Source: Streptococcus constellatus (lineage in GTDB: Bacteria; Bacillota; Bacilli; Lactobacillales; Streptococcaceae). From it: a stretch of 64,000 nt of DNA. The stretch spans positions 20,273 through 84,272 of the forward strand of contig NZ_CABHMZ010000019.1 in the NCBI RefSeq assembly GCF_902167705.1, given 5' to 3'. The position numbers were made by a program, and so were the translations under genes. Positions 8,781 to 19,877 of this stretch are shown piece by piece (the stretch's first letter is position 1; each line of letters opens with the position of its first letter). The notes under the pieces were generated by a model that was not told the DNA's origin, searched no databases, and was given only the letters and a program-made list of their open reading frames with translations.

Positions 8781-10745
8781 TTATTTCACATGGTTTTTCA
8801 AATCTTCTTGCGCTTCTGCATTCGATTTTTCTTTTTCTTCTGTCCATTTTTTCTCTGCAACTTCGTACTCTTTTGTGGTCACGATATCTTTTTGAATCTC
8901 CATATACTTGAAGACATAAGCATCTCCTTTGATCCCAACAAGTGAGTAAGCTTTGCTAAATGGTACAGTTTTCCGAACTCCTGGGTTTCCACCGTTTGAT
9001 TGAGTCGTTATCACTAACGAACTATCTGTCAACCAAGCTTGAGCAGCTGCGTATTTGGTATAACGAGCAACTGTATCTTGCTTTTCTTCACTAGCAGCTT
9101 TATTTAATTTTTGGAACTCATACAAACCAAGCTTTTCGGCAAGCTCTTTGTTTTCACCAGGTTCTAAACCAAAATCTCTCAGCATAGCTCCTGAATCTGG
9201 ATCAAAAATCTCTAGATAAGTAGATGGATCTTGGAAATCTGGCGCCCAACCTGACAACGTAATATCGTAATCTTTTTGGGCAGCTGTTGCCGCAAAATAG
9301 GTAATGTTGTTCATATTATCATCAGACATTTGCTGAACATCAATGACAACATTTTCTTTTCCTAAAGTTGACTCAACTGATTGTTTAAATGAATTGGCTT
9401 GTTGCACAAGAAGGGTGCTTGTTTGATTGACTGGCAGATCTAAGTGAATCGGGAATTCTACACCTTGCGCTTGAAGGGCTTCTTTTGCTTTAGCAAACTC
9501 CGCTTTGGCTTTGTCAGCATTATAGAAAGCGTCTTGGGCATCATCTAGTTTCACGTCTTTCCACTCATCTCCGTAGCTCACAAGATCTGATTCTACAACT
9601 GAACCAAAGGTCTTGTCACCAACTTGAACAAAAGTTGGTGGAACCAGAAGGTTTCTCAAAGTCTTCGTCGCTCCGTCTTCCCCATTTTGTTGCGCTCCAT
9701 AAGAAGTTCGGTCAAAGGCAAAGTTAATGGCCTGACGGAAATCTTTATTTTGTACTGCTGCAGTTGTCGCAGCTTTTTGCGCATCGGTTGTTTTAGAGGT
9801 AAAGTTGTAAGCCTTACGATTGTGGTTAAAGGCATAATAGAAACTTGTAGCATCTTGTGGTGAGTATACAATATTGTCTTTATACTGTTTTTGAACAGAA
9901 GCATAACTTGAGCTGTTCGGATAGAGACGTGCTGTTGTATAAGCTCCATCTGTGAAGTTCCGAACGAGGGCTTCTTGGTCAGAACCATCATAGAAAGTGA
10001 GTTTTACATCCGTAATCTTTACATTATCCTTGTCCCAGTAATTCTCATTTTTCTTGTATTCGATAGAAGATTTTGAAGTATAAGACTTAAGAAGGTACGC
10101 ACCGTTATAAAGAAGGCTTGATGGTTTTACTGTCCCGAACTCTTTCCCTGTTGATTTCAAAAAGTCCTCATTGATAGGAAACAGAATTCCCATAGTAGTC
10201 TTGGAGTTCCAATAGCTTTCCGGCTGGTTGAGAGTGTATTCCACTGTATAATCATCAACTGCTTTCACACCAACTGTTGAAAAATCCTTACTTTCTCCTC
10301 GTACATAAGCGTCTAGGCCTTTGATAGAAGTTTGTACAATCGGCAAAGCAGCTGATTGATTATCTGCCGCATGTTTCAAACCTGTCACAAAGTCTTGAGC
10401 TTTTACTTCTGCATATTCATCCCCTTCATGAGTGTACCATTTGACTCCCTTACGCAGTTTGTAGGTATAGGTTAAACCGTCCTTAGATACCGTCCAGTCT
10501 TCCGCCAAAGATGGTATAAAATTACCATATTTGTCATTTTCAAGCAAGCCATCGATTAAGTTGACAATGACATCGGAAGTCACAGCACGATTTGATACGG
10601 TATAGTCTAACGTATCAGGATCATACGAATAAACGTACGAGTATGTCGTATTGGCTCCTGACGGGGAAGACTTTCCACATGCTGCTAACAAAAACACTGA
10701 AGCAAGCGTCATTCCCATTGCAGCTAAGCTTTTTACTGATTTCAT
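8781..10745 (-). CDS. Oligopeptide ABC transporter substrate-binding lipoprotein (AmiA/AliB type)
   Basis: 654-residue extracytoplasmic solute-binding protein, family 5, the length of streptococcal AmiA, AliA, AliB and Hpp proteins. The signal peptide ends in a LAAC lipobox with C23 as the lipid-bearing cysteine. It captures oligopeptides and hands them to an Opp/Ami permease. No permease or ATPase genes are adjacent, so it is an orphan receptor using a transporter encoded elsewhere. The ATG at 10745 is chosen: AAAGGAG lies 8 nt before it, whereas a GTG two codons upstream is only 2 nt from that site. Confidence 0.92.
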   Translation of the reverse strand: MKSVKSLAAMGMTLASVFLLAACGKSSPSGANTTYSYVYSYDPDTLDYTVSNRAVTSDVIVNLIDGLLENDKYGNFIPSLAEDWTVSKDGLTYTYKLRKGVKWYTHEGDEYAEVKAQDFVTGLKHAADNQSAALPIVQTSIKGLDAYVRGESKDFSTVGVKAVDDYTVEYTLNQPESYWNSKTTMGILFPINEDFLKSTGKEFGTVKPSSLLYNGAYLLKSYTSKSSIEYKKNENYWDKDNVKITDVKLTFYDGSDQEALVRNFTDGAYTTARLYPNSSSYASVQKQYKDNIVYSPQDATSFYYAFNHNRKAYNFTSKTTDAQKAATTAAVQNKDFRQAINFAFDRTSYGAQQNGEDGATKTLRNLLVPPTFVQVGDKTFGSVVESDLVSYGDEWKDVKLDDAQDAFYNADKAKAEFAKAKEALQAQGVEFPIHLDLPVNQTSTLLVQQANSFKQSVESTLGKENVVIDVQQMSDDNMNNITYFAATAAQKDYDITLSGWAPDFQDPSTYLEIFDPDSGAMLRDFGLEPGENKELAEKLGLYEFQKLNKAASEEKQDTVARYTKYAAAQAWLTDSSLVITTQSNGGNPGVRKTVPFSKAYSLVGIKGDAYVFKYMEIQKDIVTTKEYEVAEKKWTEEKEKSNAEAQEDLKNHVK

Positions 10746-11139
10746 TGGCACATCTCCTTTATTTGTTATTTGTATTATTATACTCTATTTTTTTATAAAA
10801 ATAAATATTTTTTGAAAATATTTTTACATTTTTAATTTTCTTCTATATAAAGCAGCTGTTATTATAGCTTTTTGCTGTTTTTCGAAACAAGAACCAAAGA
10901 ATGCAGAATAAACTGATTTTTATGTTTATTCATCTATTCGTCCCTTAAATGAAACAATAAGGCAGACGAAATGCCTCATGAGATGGCTAAAAAGATTTCT
11001 CATTTCTTTTTATAGTACAAAGAGAAGAGTATCTTGTCTTGATTTGGTGGCAAAATTTTATCGAGTTCGTCAATGAAAAATTATAAGAAACAAGACTCAG
11101 CTATAACAAAATCTCCCTATCTTATGCTCTAACACGCTA
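10746..11139. other. AT-rich intergenic stretch upstream of the peptide-binding gene
   Basis: Contains the minus-strand promoter of the lipoprotein gene (a TATAAT near 10780) and, upstream of it, a palindrome of two 9-nt arms around TTG at 10803-10823. The palindrome resembles a degenerate CodY site (about 12 of 15 bases), which would suit a peptide-uptake gene. The rest, about 10860-11139, holds no supported gene and may include further decayed insertion-sequence DNA. Confidence 0.4.
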
Positions 11140-11435
11140 GCGGCTTACCAGATACATTCATTTTTCTTTTAGTAATCATCATTGTCCTGTAAGTATCTTG
11201 CCTGCTAACGAGCCCTAAATCAAATAAGAACTTTATCCATCATTTTCTACTTTAATTCAAGGGAATAATAGGTGTGACTCTTCTTATTAAGTATATTCGG
11301 TCCATAACGATGAATCAGTCGTAGAAGATAATAACAGCTCTATTAACTCCAATATTGGTTAGCTAACTGGTTAAAACTTATACCTTTTTGTTTTAACTCA
11401 TAAATCTGAATCTTATCATTAGAATTTAACTCCAT
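11140..11435 (-). pseudogene. Broken orfA of an IS150-type transposase
   Basis: Starts at ATG 11435 as MELNSNDKIQIYELKQKG, the usual helix-turn-helix start of IS861/IS150 orfA, and stops after 30 codons. Fragments in other frames continue the same protein: GVNRAVI, then HRYGPNILNKKSHTYYSLEL, then KMMDKVL and DLGLVSRQ. At least two frameshifts and several stop codons separate them, so the gene is dead. The second ORF with the DDE catalytic domain is absent. Confidence 0.75.
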
Positions 11436-11489
11436 AGAAAAAGCACCTCAATCGTTAGATTTTATCTCTAACTTTTGGAGTGCAATTCA
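11140..11489 (-). mobile_element. Decayed IS3-family (IS150/IS861-type) insertion sequence remnant
   Basis: The right boundary, 11465-11489, reads on the minus strand TGAATTGCACTCCAAAAG and continues GTTAGAGA, the form of IS150-group terminal repeats. A small GTTAGA/TCTAAC hairpin lies inside. Reading inwards there is the start of an orfA, then broken frames. The left end is not recognisable, so only one terminus and part of orfA survive. No target duplication can be seen. Confidence 0.7.
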
Positions 11490-11510
11490 TGGGCAAAATG
11501 GTGGTTTGTA

Positions 11511-12254
11511 TTATAGTTGCATTTGATTATATGTTTTACTAAATGCATTCAAAATTTCTTTTGGTGCGTCTTTGTAAGAAGTCTCTCCTTCTAGCGTTCC
11601 TTTAACAATCGTTCGCGAAGTAGCTGCAGCATCTTCACAAGTTACTAAAGTTACCTCATTTACCCCTTCACGATCGTTAATCACATCTACTCTGTCAGGT
11701 GAGACATTTTCAACAGAAGTAATGGAATAAGTATAAATCTTCTCTTTATCTGTTAGGTAAATTTTCATTCCAGATTTTGCACGATCTAATGGAGAAAACA
11801 ACATATTGCTTGCACCTGTAATCCCGAATACATGGTGACTGGCTAAAGTATAATTTCCTTTCCCCATTTGCTGCGTTTCTTTCATCGTACCTGCACCATA
11901 ATAAAGCCCCACATTATCCAAGCCTTTAAAAATTGGCAAATTCATTGAAAGTTCTGGAATAGCAATTCCACCAATAACTGGCAACTGCTGAGCCTGCCAT
12001 TGAGCGTTAATCACATCTTCAGTTGACAATGATTTCACTTTATCAAAATTAAAGCTAGTCTTAGCCTTTTTATTTTGAGTGATTTTATCTTTTGAAACAT
12101 TGCTCACTTGATACTTATTTGTGTGCCAAACCATAATCATATTACGAATAGAAGAGTTGAAAATAAGTGCAAGTGCTACGATAATTAACAACGTCGCAAC
12201 AATGTTAATCAGAATATTTTTTCTTTTATTATGCTTTTTTCCTGTTGATGACAT
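11511..12254 (-). CDS. srtA: Sortase A
   Basis: 247-residue class A sortase that anchors LPXTG proteins to the cell wall; the LPETG nucleotidase in this window is a likely substrate. An N-terminal membrane anchor spans about residues 14-34. The catalytic residues are visible: histidine in LASHHVF (about H140-141), C206 in TLVTC and R214. It lies 20 nt after gyrA on the same strand, the usual streptococcal arrangement, with an AAAGGAAA ribosome-binding site. Co-transcription with gyrA is likely. Confidence 0.95.
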   Translation of the reverse strand: MSSTGKKHNKRKNILINIVATLLIIVALALIFNSSIRNMIMVWHTNKYQVSNVSKDKITQNKKAKTSFNFDKVKSLSTEDVINAQWQAQQLPVIGGIAIPELSMNLPIFKGLDNVGLYYGAGTMKETQQMGKGNYTLASHHVFGITGASNMLFSPLDRAKSGMKIYLTDKEKIYTYSITSVENVSPDRVDVINDREGVNEVTLVTCEDAAATSRTIVKGTLEGETSYKDAPKEILNAFSKTYNQMQL

Positions 12255-12274
12255 AACATTTCCTTTTATCTAAT

Positions 12275-14722
12275 TTATTCTTCATCCACTTCTTTTTCAT
12301 TTTCTGCTTCAACACTTGTAAAAGTGACAATCTGCGCTCCCTTATCTAGCCGCATCACTTTAACACCCAATGTGGCACGCCCTGTTTGAGAAATATTGGC
12401 AACATTTGTCCGGATAATAACCCCTGTATTTGTGATAATCATTAGATCTTCATCACCATTCACAGCCATAAGCCCCGCTAATGGACCATTTTTCTCAGTA
12501 ATATTAGCCGTTTTCATTCCTTTTCCGCCACGACCTTTCGTAGCGTATTCACTGGCTAAAGTGCGCTTGCCATATCCCTTTTCTGTGATGACTAACACTT
12601 CTTGATTATCCGAAATAACGCTGGCGCCCACAACATAATCATCTGTACGCAAATTCACTCCACGCACACCGGTCGCAGCTCGTCCCATATTTCGAACTTG
12701 ATTTTCATTAAATCGTACAGCATAGCCCATTTTGGTTCCAATAATGATATCGGCTTGACCATTTGTCAAAAAGACATTGATGAGCTCATCCTCATCTTTT
12801 AAATTCAGAGCTTTCAGCCCGTTTTGACGAATATTAGCAAACTCTGTTACACTCGTCCGTTTGACTACGCCATGGCGCGTGGTGAAAAAAAGATATGAAT
12901 TGTCATCATGATCAGCTTGAACATTGATAATCGTCTGAATTGTTTCACCTTCGTCCAATCTCAACAAATTGACAATCGGCAGTCCTTTAGCTGTACGACC
13001 GTATTCAGGAATTTCATAGCCTTTCAAACGATAAACGCGTCCTTTATTGGTGAAGAAGAGCAGACGATCATGTGTGCTAGTAGAAACTAATTCACGGACA
13101 AAGTCGTCATCTTTAACGCCTGTGCCTTGAATACCACGACCACCACGTCTTTGCGCAGTAAATTCATCTTGATTTAGCCGTTTGATATAGCCTTTGTTGG
13201 AAAGCGTAATTAAAACATCAGCCTCTTCAATTAAATCCTCATCTTCAAGAGATAACACTTCCCCAACCATTAGTTCAGTACGACGCTTATCAGAGAATTT
13301 ACGTTTGACTTCTTCCAACTCTTCTTTGATAATTGCAATAACTCGTTCTGGTTTTGCCAAGATATCTATCAAATCTGCAATCAATTTCATCAAGTCGTCA
13401 TATTCAGACTGAATTTTATCCCGTTCCAATCCTGTCAAACGACGAAGACGCATATCCAAAATCGCCTGACTTTGACGTTCGGACAATTCATAGCGTGCCA
13501 TCAATTCTGCTTGTGCTTCTGCATCCGTTTCACTATTTCGGATGATACGAATCACTTCATCAATATGATCAAGTGCAATCAACAAACCAGCCAAAATATG
13601 TGCACGAGCTTCTGCCTTTTCCTTATCAAAAACCGTTCGGCGTGTCACTACTTCTTTTTGGTGTTCAATATAAGCAAGCAAAATTTCACGAAGGGAGAGA
13701 ATTTTAGGAACTCCATTTTGAATTGCTAGCATATTGAAACTGAAATTCGCCTGCATTTGCGTGAGTTTAAACAAATTATTCAAAATAACATGCGCACTTG
13801 CATCACGCTTCACTTCAATGATAAAGCGAACACCTTCGCGATTAGACTCGTCACGAACTGCTGTAATACCATCAATACGCTTTTCTTGGACTAACCGCAC
13901 AATATGTTCATGAACTTTTGTTTTATTGACCATATACGGAAATTCGGTAACAACAATCCGTTCGCGACCAGATTTAGTTTCTTCGATTTCTGTCCGAGCA
14001 CGTAAAACAATGGATCCTTTACCAGTTTCATAAGCCCGATGAATCCCCGATCTTCCCATGACCAAAGCGCCCGTTGGAAAGTCTGGACCAGGCAATACTT
14101 CCATAAGATCACGTGTTGTCACATCTGGATTGTCCATGACTAATTTTACAGCATCAATGGTTTCACCAAGATTATGAGGAGGAATATTGGTAGCCATTCC
14201 CACAGCAATACCAGTCGCTCCGTTAACCAATAAATTAGGGAAACGCGCTGGCAATACCAATGGTTCACGCTCGCTGCTATCATAGTTATCCGCAAAATCA
14301 ACTGTATTTTTGTTAATATCGCGCAACATTTCAAGCGATATTTTACTCATACGAGCTTCTGTATACCGTTGCGCTGCAGGCCCGTCTCCGTCCATAGAAC
14401 CAAAGTTTCCGTGGCCATCTACTAACATGTGACGGTAAGACCACCATTGCGCCATCCGCACCATAGCTTCATAGATAGAGGAATCTCCGTGCGGGTGATA
14501 CTTACCCATAACATCACCCGTGATACGAGCAGATTTCTTATGTGGTTTGTCAGGAGTCACCCCCAGCTCATTCATCCCATACAATATTCTACGATGAACA
14601 GGCTTTAAGCCGTCTCGAACATCTGGAAGAGCACGAGCAACAATGACACTCATGGCATAATCGATGAAACTCGTCTTCATTTCGCTCGTTAAATTCACAT
14701 TTACTAAATTATTATCCTGCAT
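12275..14722 (-). CDS. gyrA: DNA gyrase subunit A
   Basis: 815 residues, close to the usual length for streptococcal GyrA. It cuts and rejoins DNA for negative supercoiling, with GyrB. The active-site tyrosine is Y120 in AAQRYTEAR. The quinolone-resistance region [15 protein letters not shown] has S81 and E85, the susceptible residues. The C-terminal half holds the repeated beta-pinwheel blades, with the GyrA-box-like segment QRRGGRG. Followed by srtA and divergent from ldh; the intergenic region has a good cre site. Confidence 0.98.
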   Translation of the reverse strand: MQDNNLVNVNLTSEMKTSFIDYAMSVIVARALPDVRDGLKPVHRRILYGMNELGVTPDKPHKKSARITGDVMGKYHPHGDSSIYEAMVRMAQWWSYRHMLVDGHGNFGSMDGDGPAAQRYTEARMSKISLEMLRDINKNTVDFADNYDSSEREPLVLPARFPNLLVNGATGIAVGMATNIPPHNLGETIDAVKLVMDNPDVTTRDLMEVLPGPDFPTGALVMGRSGIHRAYETGKGSIVLRARTEIEETKSGRERIVVTEFPYMVNKTKVHEHIVRLVQEKRIDGITAVRDESNREGVRFIIEVKRDASAHVILNNLFKLTQMQANFSFNMLAIQNGVPKILSLREILLAYIEHQKEVVTRRTVFDKEKAEARAHILAGLLIALDHIDEVIRIIRNSETDAEAQAELMARYELSERQSQAILDMRLRRLTGLERDKIQSEYDDLMKLIADLIDILAKPERVIAIIKEELEEVKRKFSDKRRTELMVGEVLSLEDEDLIEEADVLITLSNKGYIKRLNQDEFTAQRRGGRGIQGTGVKDDDFVRELVSTSTHDRLLFFTNKGRVYRLKGYEIPEYGRTAKGLPIVNLLRLDEGETIQTIINVQADHDDNSYLFFTTRHGVVKRTSVTEFANIRQNGLKALNLKDEDELINVFLTNGQADIIIGTKMGYAVRFNENQVRNMGRAATGVRGVNLRTDDYVVGASVISDNQEVLVITEKGYGKRTLASEYATKGRGGKGMKTANITEKNGPLAGLMAVNGDEDLMIITNTGVIIRTNVANISQTGRATLGVKVMRLDKGAQIVTFTSVEAENEKEVDEE

Positions 14723-14803
14723 TAAAAAATGCCTCTCTTCAATTTATATGACCATATCATTATAACATAAATTGGGATTTTTTTCAGTAAACACCCTTTA
14801 TGG

Positions 14804-14817
14804 TAAAAACGTTTACA
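14804..14817 (+). promoter_or_regulatory. cre-like site between gyrA and ldh
   Basis: TAAAAACGTTTACA matches the CcpA consensus TGNAARCGNWWWCA in 13 of 14 positions, and lies 23 nt upstream of the ldh -35. CcpA bound at this position upstream of a promoter commonly activates ldh. Confidence 0.65.
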
Positions 14818-14839
14818 TAAGATGATATGTATTATATTC

Positions 14840-15905
<1,066 letters not shown>

Positions 15906-15920
15906 AGAATTTCCTTTCTT

Positions 15921-15947
15921 ACTCCTTGTTTTATCAAGGAGTTTTTT
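15921..15947 (+). terminator. ldh terminator
   Basis: ACTCCTTG (15921-15928) pairs with CAAGGAGT (15935-15942), a 6-nt loop, followed by a run of six T. Confidence 0.92.
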
Positions 15948-15974
15948 CATTTAAAAACAAGAACAAAACAGAAC

Positions 15975-16174
15975 TAAAATAAGACGAGAGTGGGACAGAA
16001 ATCAGTAGTTTCGTAGAAACTTGATTTCTGTCCCACCTCCGCAAAGTTGAGTAGGGCTGTAAAAGTTGATTTATCAACGTATTAGAGTCCACTCAACCAC
16101 TGCGTCTTAATAATTATAACTATATAAGCAACAAAGGAAGTTGAGCACTTTTGTCTCAGCTTCGTCTTATTTTA
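15975..16174. repeat. 200-bp MITE-like element with terminal inverted repeats and nested hairpins
   Basis: Perfect 13-bp ends, TAAAATAAGACGA (15975-15987) and TCGTCTTATTTTA (16162-16174). Inside is a 15-bp perfect hairpin, 15990-16004 with 16022-16036, prolonged by AGTTTC/GAAACT to a loop of three. Further GTTGAGT/ACTCAAC and GTTGA/TCAAC pairs fill the other half. It has no coding capacity. The GTGGGACAGAAATC hairpin is typical of dispersed streptococcal intergenic repeats. Confidence 0.7.
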
Positions 16175-16178
16175 TAAC

Positions 16179-16583
16179 TTATTCTAATATATCTTTTAAA
16201 TATGGTACAACTGATTCTTCTTTCATATCTGACAAGGTCCGAATCCAGCGAAACGCTGTATGCTCTTCCAAATCAAGTTTAATCTCTCTATATTCCAGCA
16301 ATTTCGCCTTATACACTAGACGCGTAAAAACGATACCCTTTGTATCATCATAACAGCTATCCTCATGAAGAATCGAACTTAATTGTACCTTTTGGTTGAC
16401 TTCTTCCATCGCTTTACGTACAGCACCTTCGCGTGGCAATTCGTCTTCTTCCACACGACCTCCTGGAATATCCCAATATTCGGGATACATGTTTAGAGAA
16501 CCACGTTTTATTTTACTTCGTTTGATGAGCAAATATTTTCCATCTTTTTCAATTAAAGAATGAGCAATCAATTTCACAGGCAT
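16179..16583 (-). CDS. NUDIX hydrolase
   Basis: 134-residue small NUDIX protein that would hydrolyse a nucleoside diphosphate derivative, substrate unknown. The NUDIX box is GGRVEEDELPREGAVRKAME and then EVNQK: the first glycine, the following E and the catalytic EE pair are kept, but the usual RE is RK and the late glycine is N. The start at 16583 has AGGGAG 7 nt before it; an upstream ATG at 16646 has no site and overlaps the tRNA. It lies between the MITE-like element and tRNA-Arg and is probably monocistronic. Confidence 0.85.
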   Translation of the reverse strand: MPVKLIAHSLIEKDGKYLLIKRSKIKRGSLNMYPEYWDIPGGRVEEDELPREGAVRKAMEEVNQKVQLSSILHEDSCYDDTKGIVFTRLVYKAKLLEYREIKLDLEEHTAFRWIRTLSDMKEESVVPYLKDILE

Positions 16584-16648
16584 TCGTAATCTCCCTTGTA
16601 AAAATAAAAAATCTTGCACAAAACAAGATTTTTCAGTAATGAACACAA

Positions 16649-16720
16649 TCCACCCTGAGAGAATCGAACTCCCATCTCAAGAACCGGAATCTTACGTGAT
16701 ATCCATTACACTAAGGGTGG
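16649..16720 (-). tRNA. tRNA-Arg (anticodon CCG)
   Basis: Folds as a full cloverleaf: acceptor CCACCCT/AGGGTGG, anticodon stem TAAGA/TCTTG with loop TTCCGGT, T arm GGGAG/CTCTC around TTCGATT. The anticodon CCG reads CGG. Discriminator A; the CCA end is not encoded. Confidence 0.93.
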
Positions 16721-16763
16721 CAACCATTTTATTATACAAAAATTTTATAAAAATAACAAGTAA

Positions 16764-16796
16764 AAAAGGACTGAAATGATAAATTCCAATCCTTTT
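16764..16796 (-). terminator. rpsA terminator
   Basis: AAAAGGA (16764-16770) pairs with TCCTTTT (16790-16796), with a mismatched upper stem; on the minus strand it runs into TTTTTT. It lies directly after the rpsA stop. Confidence 0.7.
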
Positions 16797-16803
16797 ATTT
16801 TGA

Positions 16804-18003
16804 TTACAATTCAATATCACCAAATAAGTCAGCCATTGAGAATCCAGTTTGAGTTTCTGGAAGTTCAAAGTCATGTTTTTCTTGACGTTTTTGACGACGA
16901 GGACGTGATTGACGTTTTTCTTTTTGATCATCTTCTTGTACTGGACGTTCTTCAAGAGCTTTGATAGAAAGTGATACACGCTCTGCATCAGCATTTACAT
17001 CAAGAACTTTCACAGTTACTTCTTGACCAACTTTCAGCACATCTTTTGGATTTTCAACACGTTTATGTGAAATTTGTGAAATATGGACAAGTCCGTCAAT
17101 ACCTGGTAATACTTCAACAAAAGCACCGAAATCTGTTAAACGTTTCACTGTACCTTCGATAACATCACCGGCAACAAGTTTTTGTTCAACACCGTCCCAT
17201 GGTCCAGGGGTTGTAGCTTTAAGAGAAAGTGATACACGACCTTCTTCTTCGTTCAAATCAAGAACTTTTACTTCAATTTCATCACCAACTGATACAACAG
17301 ATTTTGGTGAAACATTGCGCTCATGTGACAATTCAGTTAAGTGAACAAGTCCGTCAACACCACCAAGATCAATGAAAGCACCAAAGCTTGTGATGCGTGC
17401 AACTTTACCAGTTACGATGTCACCAACAGCTAATTTACCAAACACTTCAGCACGTGCTGCTGCTGCTTGAGCTTCTACAACTTCACGACGTGAAAGAATA
17501 AAACGATTTTCTTTTGGATCCACTTCTTTAATTTTCGCTTCAAATTCTTGACCTACAAAACGTTCAGTGTTACGAACGAAACGAGTATCTAACATTGAAG
17601 CAGGAATAAATCCACGAAGTCCTTCAAATTCTACTGAAAGTCCGCCTTTAACAGCGCGAGTCCCTTTTACAGTAACAACTTCTTCTTCACGTCCAACCAA
17701 CTTGTCCCATGCCTTGCGAGCTTCTAAACGTTTTTTAGATACAAGGTAAGTAACTGTATCAGTATCTTTACCAACTACTTGACGAAGAACAAGCAATTCA
17801 AGTGTTTCACCTGGTTTTACAAGGTCGTTAATGTCAGCATCACGATCGTTTGTCAATTCACGAAGGGTCAAAACACCTTCCACACCAGTTCCAGCGATTG
17901 CAACATTAGCTTGGTTCGCATCAACAGTCAATACTTCAGCAGTAACGACGTCGCCTGGCTCAACTTGGCTAACACTATTTAGCAAATCTTCAAATTCATT
18001 CAT
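16804..18003 (-). CDS. rpsA: 30S ribosomal protein S1
   Basis: 399 residues, the four-S1-domain form found in streptococci rather than the six-domain enterobacterial form. S1 repeats begin near residues 14, 100, 190 and 275; the last two carry the clear [20 protein letters not shown] and [20 protein letters not shown] signatures. A basic, Arg/Lys/Gln-rich tail follows from about 355. It helps mRNA bind the small subunit. The ribosome-binding site is GGAGG, 10 nt before the ATG. Single gene between tRNAs. Confidence 0.96.
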   Translation of the reverse strand: MNEFEDLLNSVSQVEPGDVVTAEVLTVDANQANVAIAGTGVEGVLTLRELTNDRDADINDLVKPGETLELLVLRQVVGKDTDTVTYLVSKKRLEARKAWDKLVGREEEVVTVKGTRAVKGGLSVEFEGLRGFIPASMLDTRFVRNTERFVGQEFEAKIKEVDPKENRFILSRREVVEAQAAAARAEVFGKLAVGDIVTGKVARITSFGAFIDLGGVDGLVHLTELSHERNVSPKSVVSVGDEIEVKVLDLNEEEGRVSLSLKATTPGPWDGVEQKLVAGDVIEGTVKRLTDFGAFVEVLPGIDGLVHISQISHKRVENPKDVLKVGQEVTVKVLDVNADAERVSLSIKALEERPVQEDDQKEKRQSRPRRQKRQEKHDFELPETQTGFSMADLFGDIEL

Positions 18004-18165
18004 CTAAAAAAATCCTCCAACAATCAAGCACTTTTCGCTTGACATACTTATAATATTTTTCCTAAGCACCGCAATGACATTGAACTATCTTTAACGTTTC
18101 TCACCCTATAAAGAAATAAAATACCCTAAGATATTTTACCATTTATCTGATATATTACCTAAGAA

Positions 18166-18237
18166 CTGGGGTAGCTGGATTCGAACCAACGCATGAGGGA
18201 GTCAAAGTCCCTTGCCTTACCGCTTGGCTATACCCCA
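18166..18237 (-). tRNA. tRNA-Gln (anticodon TTG)
   Basis: Acceptor TGGGGTA/TACCCCA with discriminator G, anticodon stem-loop GGGA-CTTTGAC-TCCC giving TTG, T arm with GGTTCGAATCC. CCA not encoded. About 40 nt upstream lies tRNA-Tyr on the same strand, so the two are probably co-transcribed. Confidence 0.94.
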
Positions 18238-18278
18238 AAAAGAACGCGGTCATATCCTTTAAACACTAAGTACGCTCA

Positions 18279-18359
18279 TGGAGAGGGAGGGATTCGAACC
18301 CCCGAACCCGAAGGAGCGGATTTACAGTCCGCCGCGTTTAGCCTCTTCGCTACCTCTCC
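18279..18359 (-). tRNA. tRNA-Tyr (anticodon GTA)
   Basis: Class II tRNA of 81 nt with a long variable arm (CTCCTTCGGGTTCGG region). Acceptor GGAGAGG/CCTCTCC, anticodon loop CTGTAAA giving GTA between GCGGA and TCCGC, discriminator A. Confidence 0.95.
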
Positions 18360-18411
18360 TGTATAATCAACAGTATTCATTATACCATTGATGAAAAGAA
18401 AATACAAGCAT

Positions 18412-18642
18412 TTATTTACTCAAATTATAGGTTTCAATCAATTTTTCCACAGCATTTTCAAGTTTTTTATAAAAACTATCAACATTTTCATTTTTTATGA
18501 TAGCAAATTGCCCGTCAAACTCAGCAATTTGACCAATGACTTTTTTACCAATTGATAGAACATAACCTTCGTACTGGTCAGTTCCTACTTTAACTTTGCT
18601 GTCTGCTAATTGGATTTCAATCTTTTTATCTTTTTTACTCAT
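18412..18642 (-). CDS. DUF2969 family protein
   Basis: 76-residue small cytoplasmic protein of a streptococcal/lactococcal family without known function. Lysine-rich start, a beta-rich centre (GYVLSIGKKVIGQIAEFDGQ) and a C-terminal helix ending in ETYNLSK. Two adjacent ATGs exist; the second (18642) is six bases from AGAGG and is preferred. It lies between tRNA-Tyr and ilvE, on the same strand as both, after the ilvE terminator. Confidence 0.8.
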   Translation of the reverse strand: MSKKDKKIEIQLADSKVKVGTDQYEGYVLSIGKKVIGQIAEFDGQFAIIKNENVDSFYKKLENAVEKLIETYNLSK

Positions 18643-18701
18643 CATATACCTCTTTCAAGTCTCTATTTTACAAAAAAATAGGAAAACTAGCAAGTGCTAC
18701 G

Positions 18702-18736
18702 TGAAAATAAAAGCTACCTCAACCGAGAGATAGCTT
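18702..18736 (-). terminator. ilvE terminator
   Basis: AAGCTA (18711-18716) pairs with TAGCTT (18731-18736), with CTC/GAG inside; on the minus strand TTTTATTTT follows. Confidence 0.75.
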
Positions 18737-18745
18737 CAAAAATTT

Positions 18746-19765
18746 TTAAACTTTTACAATCCATCCTTCTGGTGCTTCAACATCGCCAAATTGGATGCCA
18801 GTTAATTCATCATAAAGTTTCCGAGTGACAGGTCCAACTTCTGTTTCACTGTAAAAGACATGGAAATCATCACCGTGCTGAATACCACCAATTGGAGAGA
18901 TAACCGCTGCTGTACCGCAAGCCCCTGCTTCAGCAAAACGATCCAAATCATCAATTGGTACATCTCCTTCGATAGCTTTTAAGCCCAAACGATGTTCTGC
19001 TAGGTATAAAAGAGAATATTTTGTGATAGAAGGCAGGATAGATGGGCTATATGGTGTTACAAATTCATTGTCTTTGGTAATTCCAAAGAAGTTTGCCGAT
19101 CCTACTTCTTCAATCTTCGTGTGAGTAGCTGGGTCTAGATAAATGACATCAGAGAATTTCTTTTCATGGGCCATTTTTCCTGGAAGCAAGCTTGCTGCAT
19201 AGTTACCACCAACTTTAGCAGCACCTGTTCCATAAGGAGCAGCACGGTCGTACTTGTCGGAAACGATAAAGTTTGTCGGAGTCAAGCCCCCTTTAAAGTA
19301 ATTTCCAACCGGCATAGCAAATACGGTAAAAATGTATTCATCAGCTGGTTTTACGCCAATGATGTCACCGATACCTAGCAACAGCGGACGAATATAAAGA
19401 GTACCTCCTGTTCCATACGGTGGAACGTATTCTTCATTTGCACGAACAACTTGCTTTACAGCATCAACAAACATATCAGTCGGAACTTGTGGCATCAAGA
19501 GACGGTCTGAGGTACGTTGCAGACGTTTCGCGTTTTGATCTGGACGAAATAGTTGAACACTGCCATCTTTCGTGCGATAGGCTTTCATTCCCTCAAAAGC
19601 CTGCTGCCCATAATGAAGGCAAGGAGAAGATTCGGACATATGCAAAGTAGCATCTTCGGTCAATTCTCCTTTTTCCCATTGGCCATTTTTATAATAAGCA
19701 AGATAACGATAAGGTAATTTCATATAGGAAAAGCCGAGGTTTCCCCAATCAAGATTTACTGACAT
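18746..19765 (-). CDS. ilvE: Branched-chain amino acid aminotransferase
   Basis: 339 residues, the length of the BCAT2-like class IV aminotransferases in streptococci. It exchanges amino groups between Val, Leu or Ile and their 2-keto acids using pyridoxal phosphate. The Schiff-base lysine is K184 in AKVGGNYA; GQQAFEGMKAYR and FGI-containing cofactor loops are also present. It lies downstream of parC on the same strand with its own promoter (TTGAAA, 16 bp, TAAAAT), and a CodY-like box lies upstream of it, as expected for a gene repressed when branched-chain amino acids are plentiful. Confidence 0.96.
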   Translation of the reverse strand: MSVNLDWGNLGFSYMKLPYRYLAYYKNGQWEKGELTEDATLHMSESSPCLHYGQQAFEGMKAYRTKDGSVQLFRPDQNAKRLQRTSDRLLMPQVPTDMFVDAVKQVVRANEEYVPPYGTGGTLYIRPLLLGIGDIIGVKPADEYIFTVFAMPVGNYFKGGLTPTNFIVSDKYDRAAPYGTGAAKVGGNYAASLLPGKMAHEKKFSDVIYLDPATHTKIEEVGSANFFGITKDNEFVTPYSPSILPSITKYSLLYLAEHRLGLKAIEGDVPIDDLDRFAEAGACGTAAVISPIGGIQHGDDFHVFYSETEVGPVTRKLYDELTGIQFGDVEAPEGWIVKV

Positions 19766-19795
19766 AACATTCTCCTTTTTGAATTTATGCTTTTT

Positions 19796-19849
19796 ATTTT
19801 ACACTATTTTTAGATATTTTCAATAGCTTTTTGCAAAATTCTGAAAATT
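19796..19849 (-). promoter_or_regulatory. ilvE promoter and CodY-like box
   Basis: -10 TAAAAT (19796-19801) and -35 TTGAAA (19818-19823) with a 16-bp spacer. AAAATTCTGAAAATT at 19835-19849 matches the CodY consensus AATTTTCWGAAAATT at 13 of 15 positions and lies just upstream of the -35. Confidence 0.55.
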
Positions 19850-19877
19850 TTTTAATTTCAGTTTATAAAGACAATAA

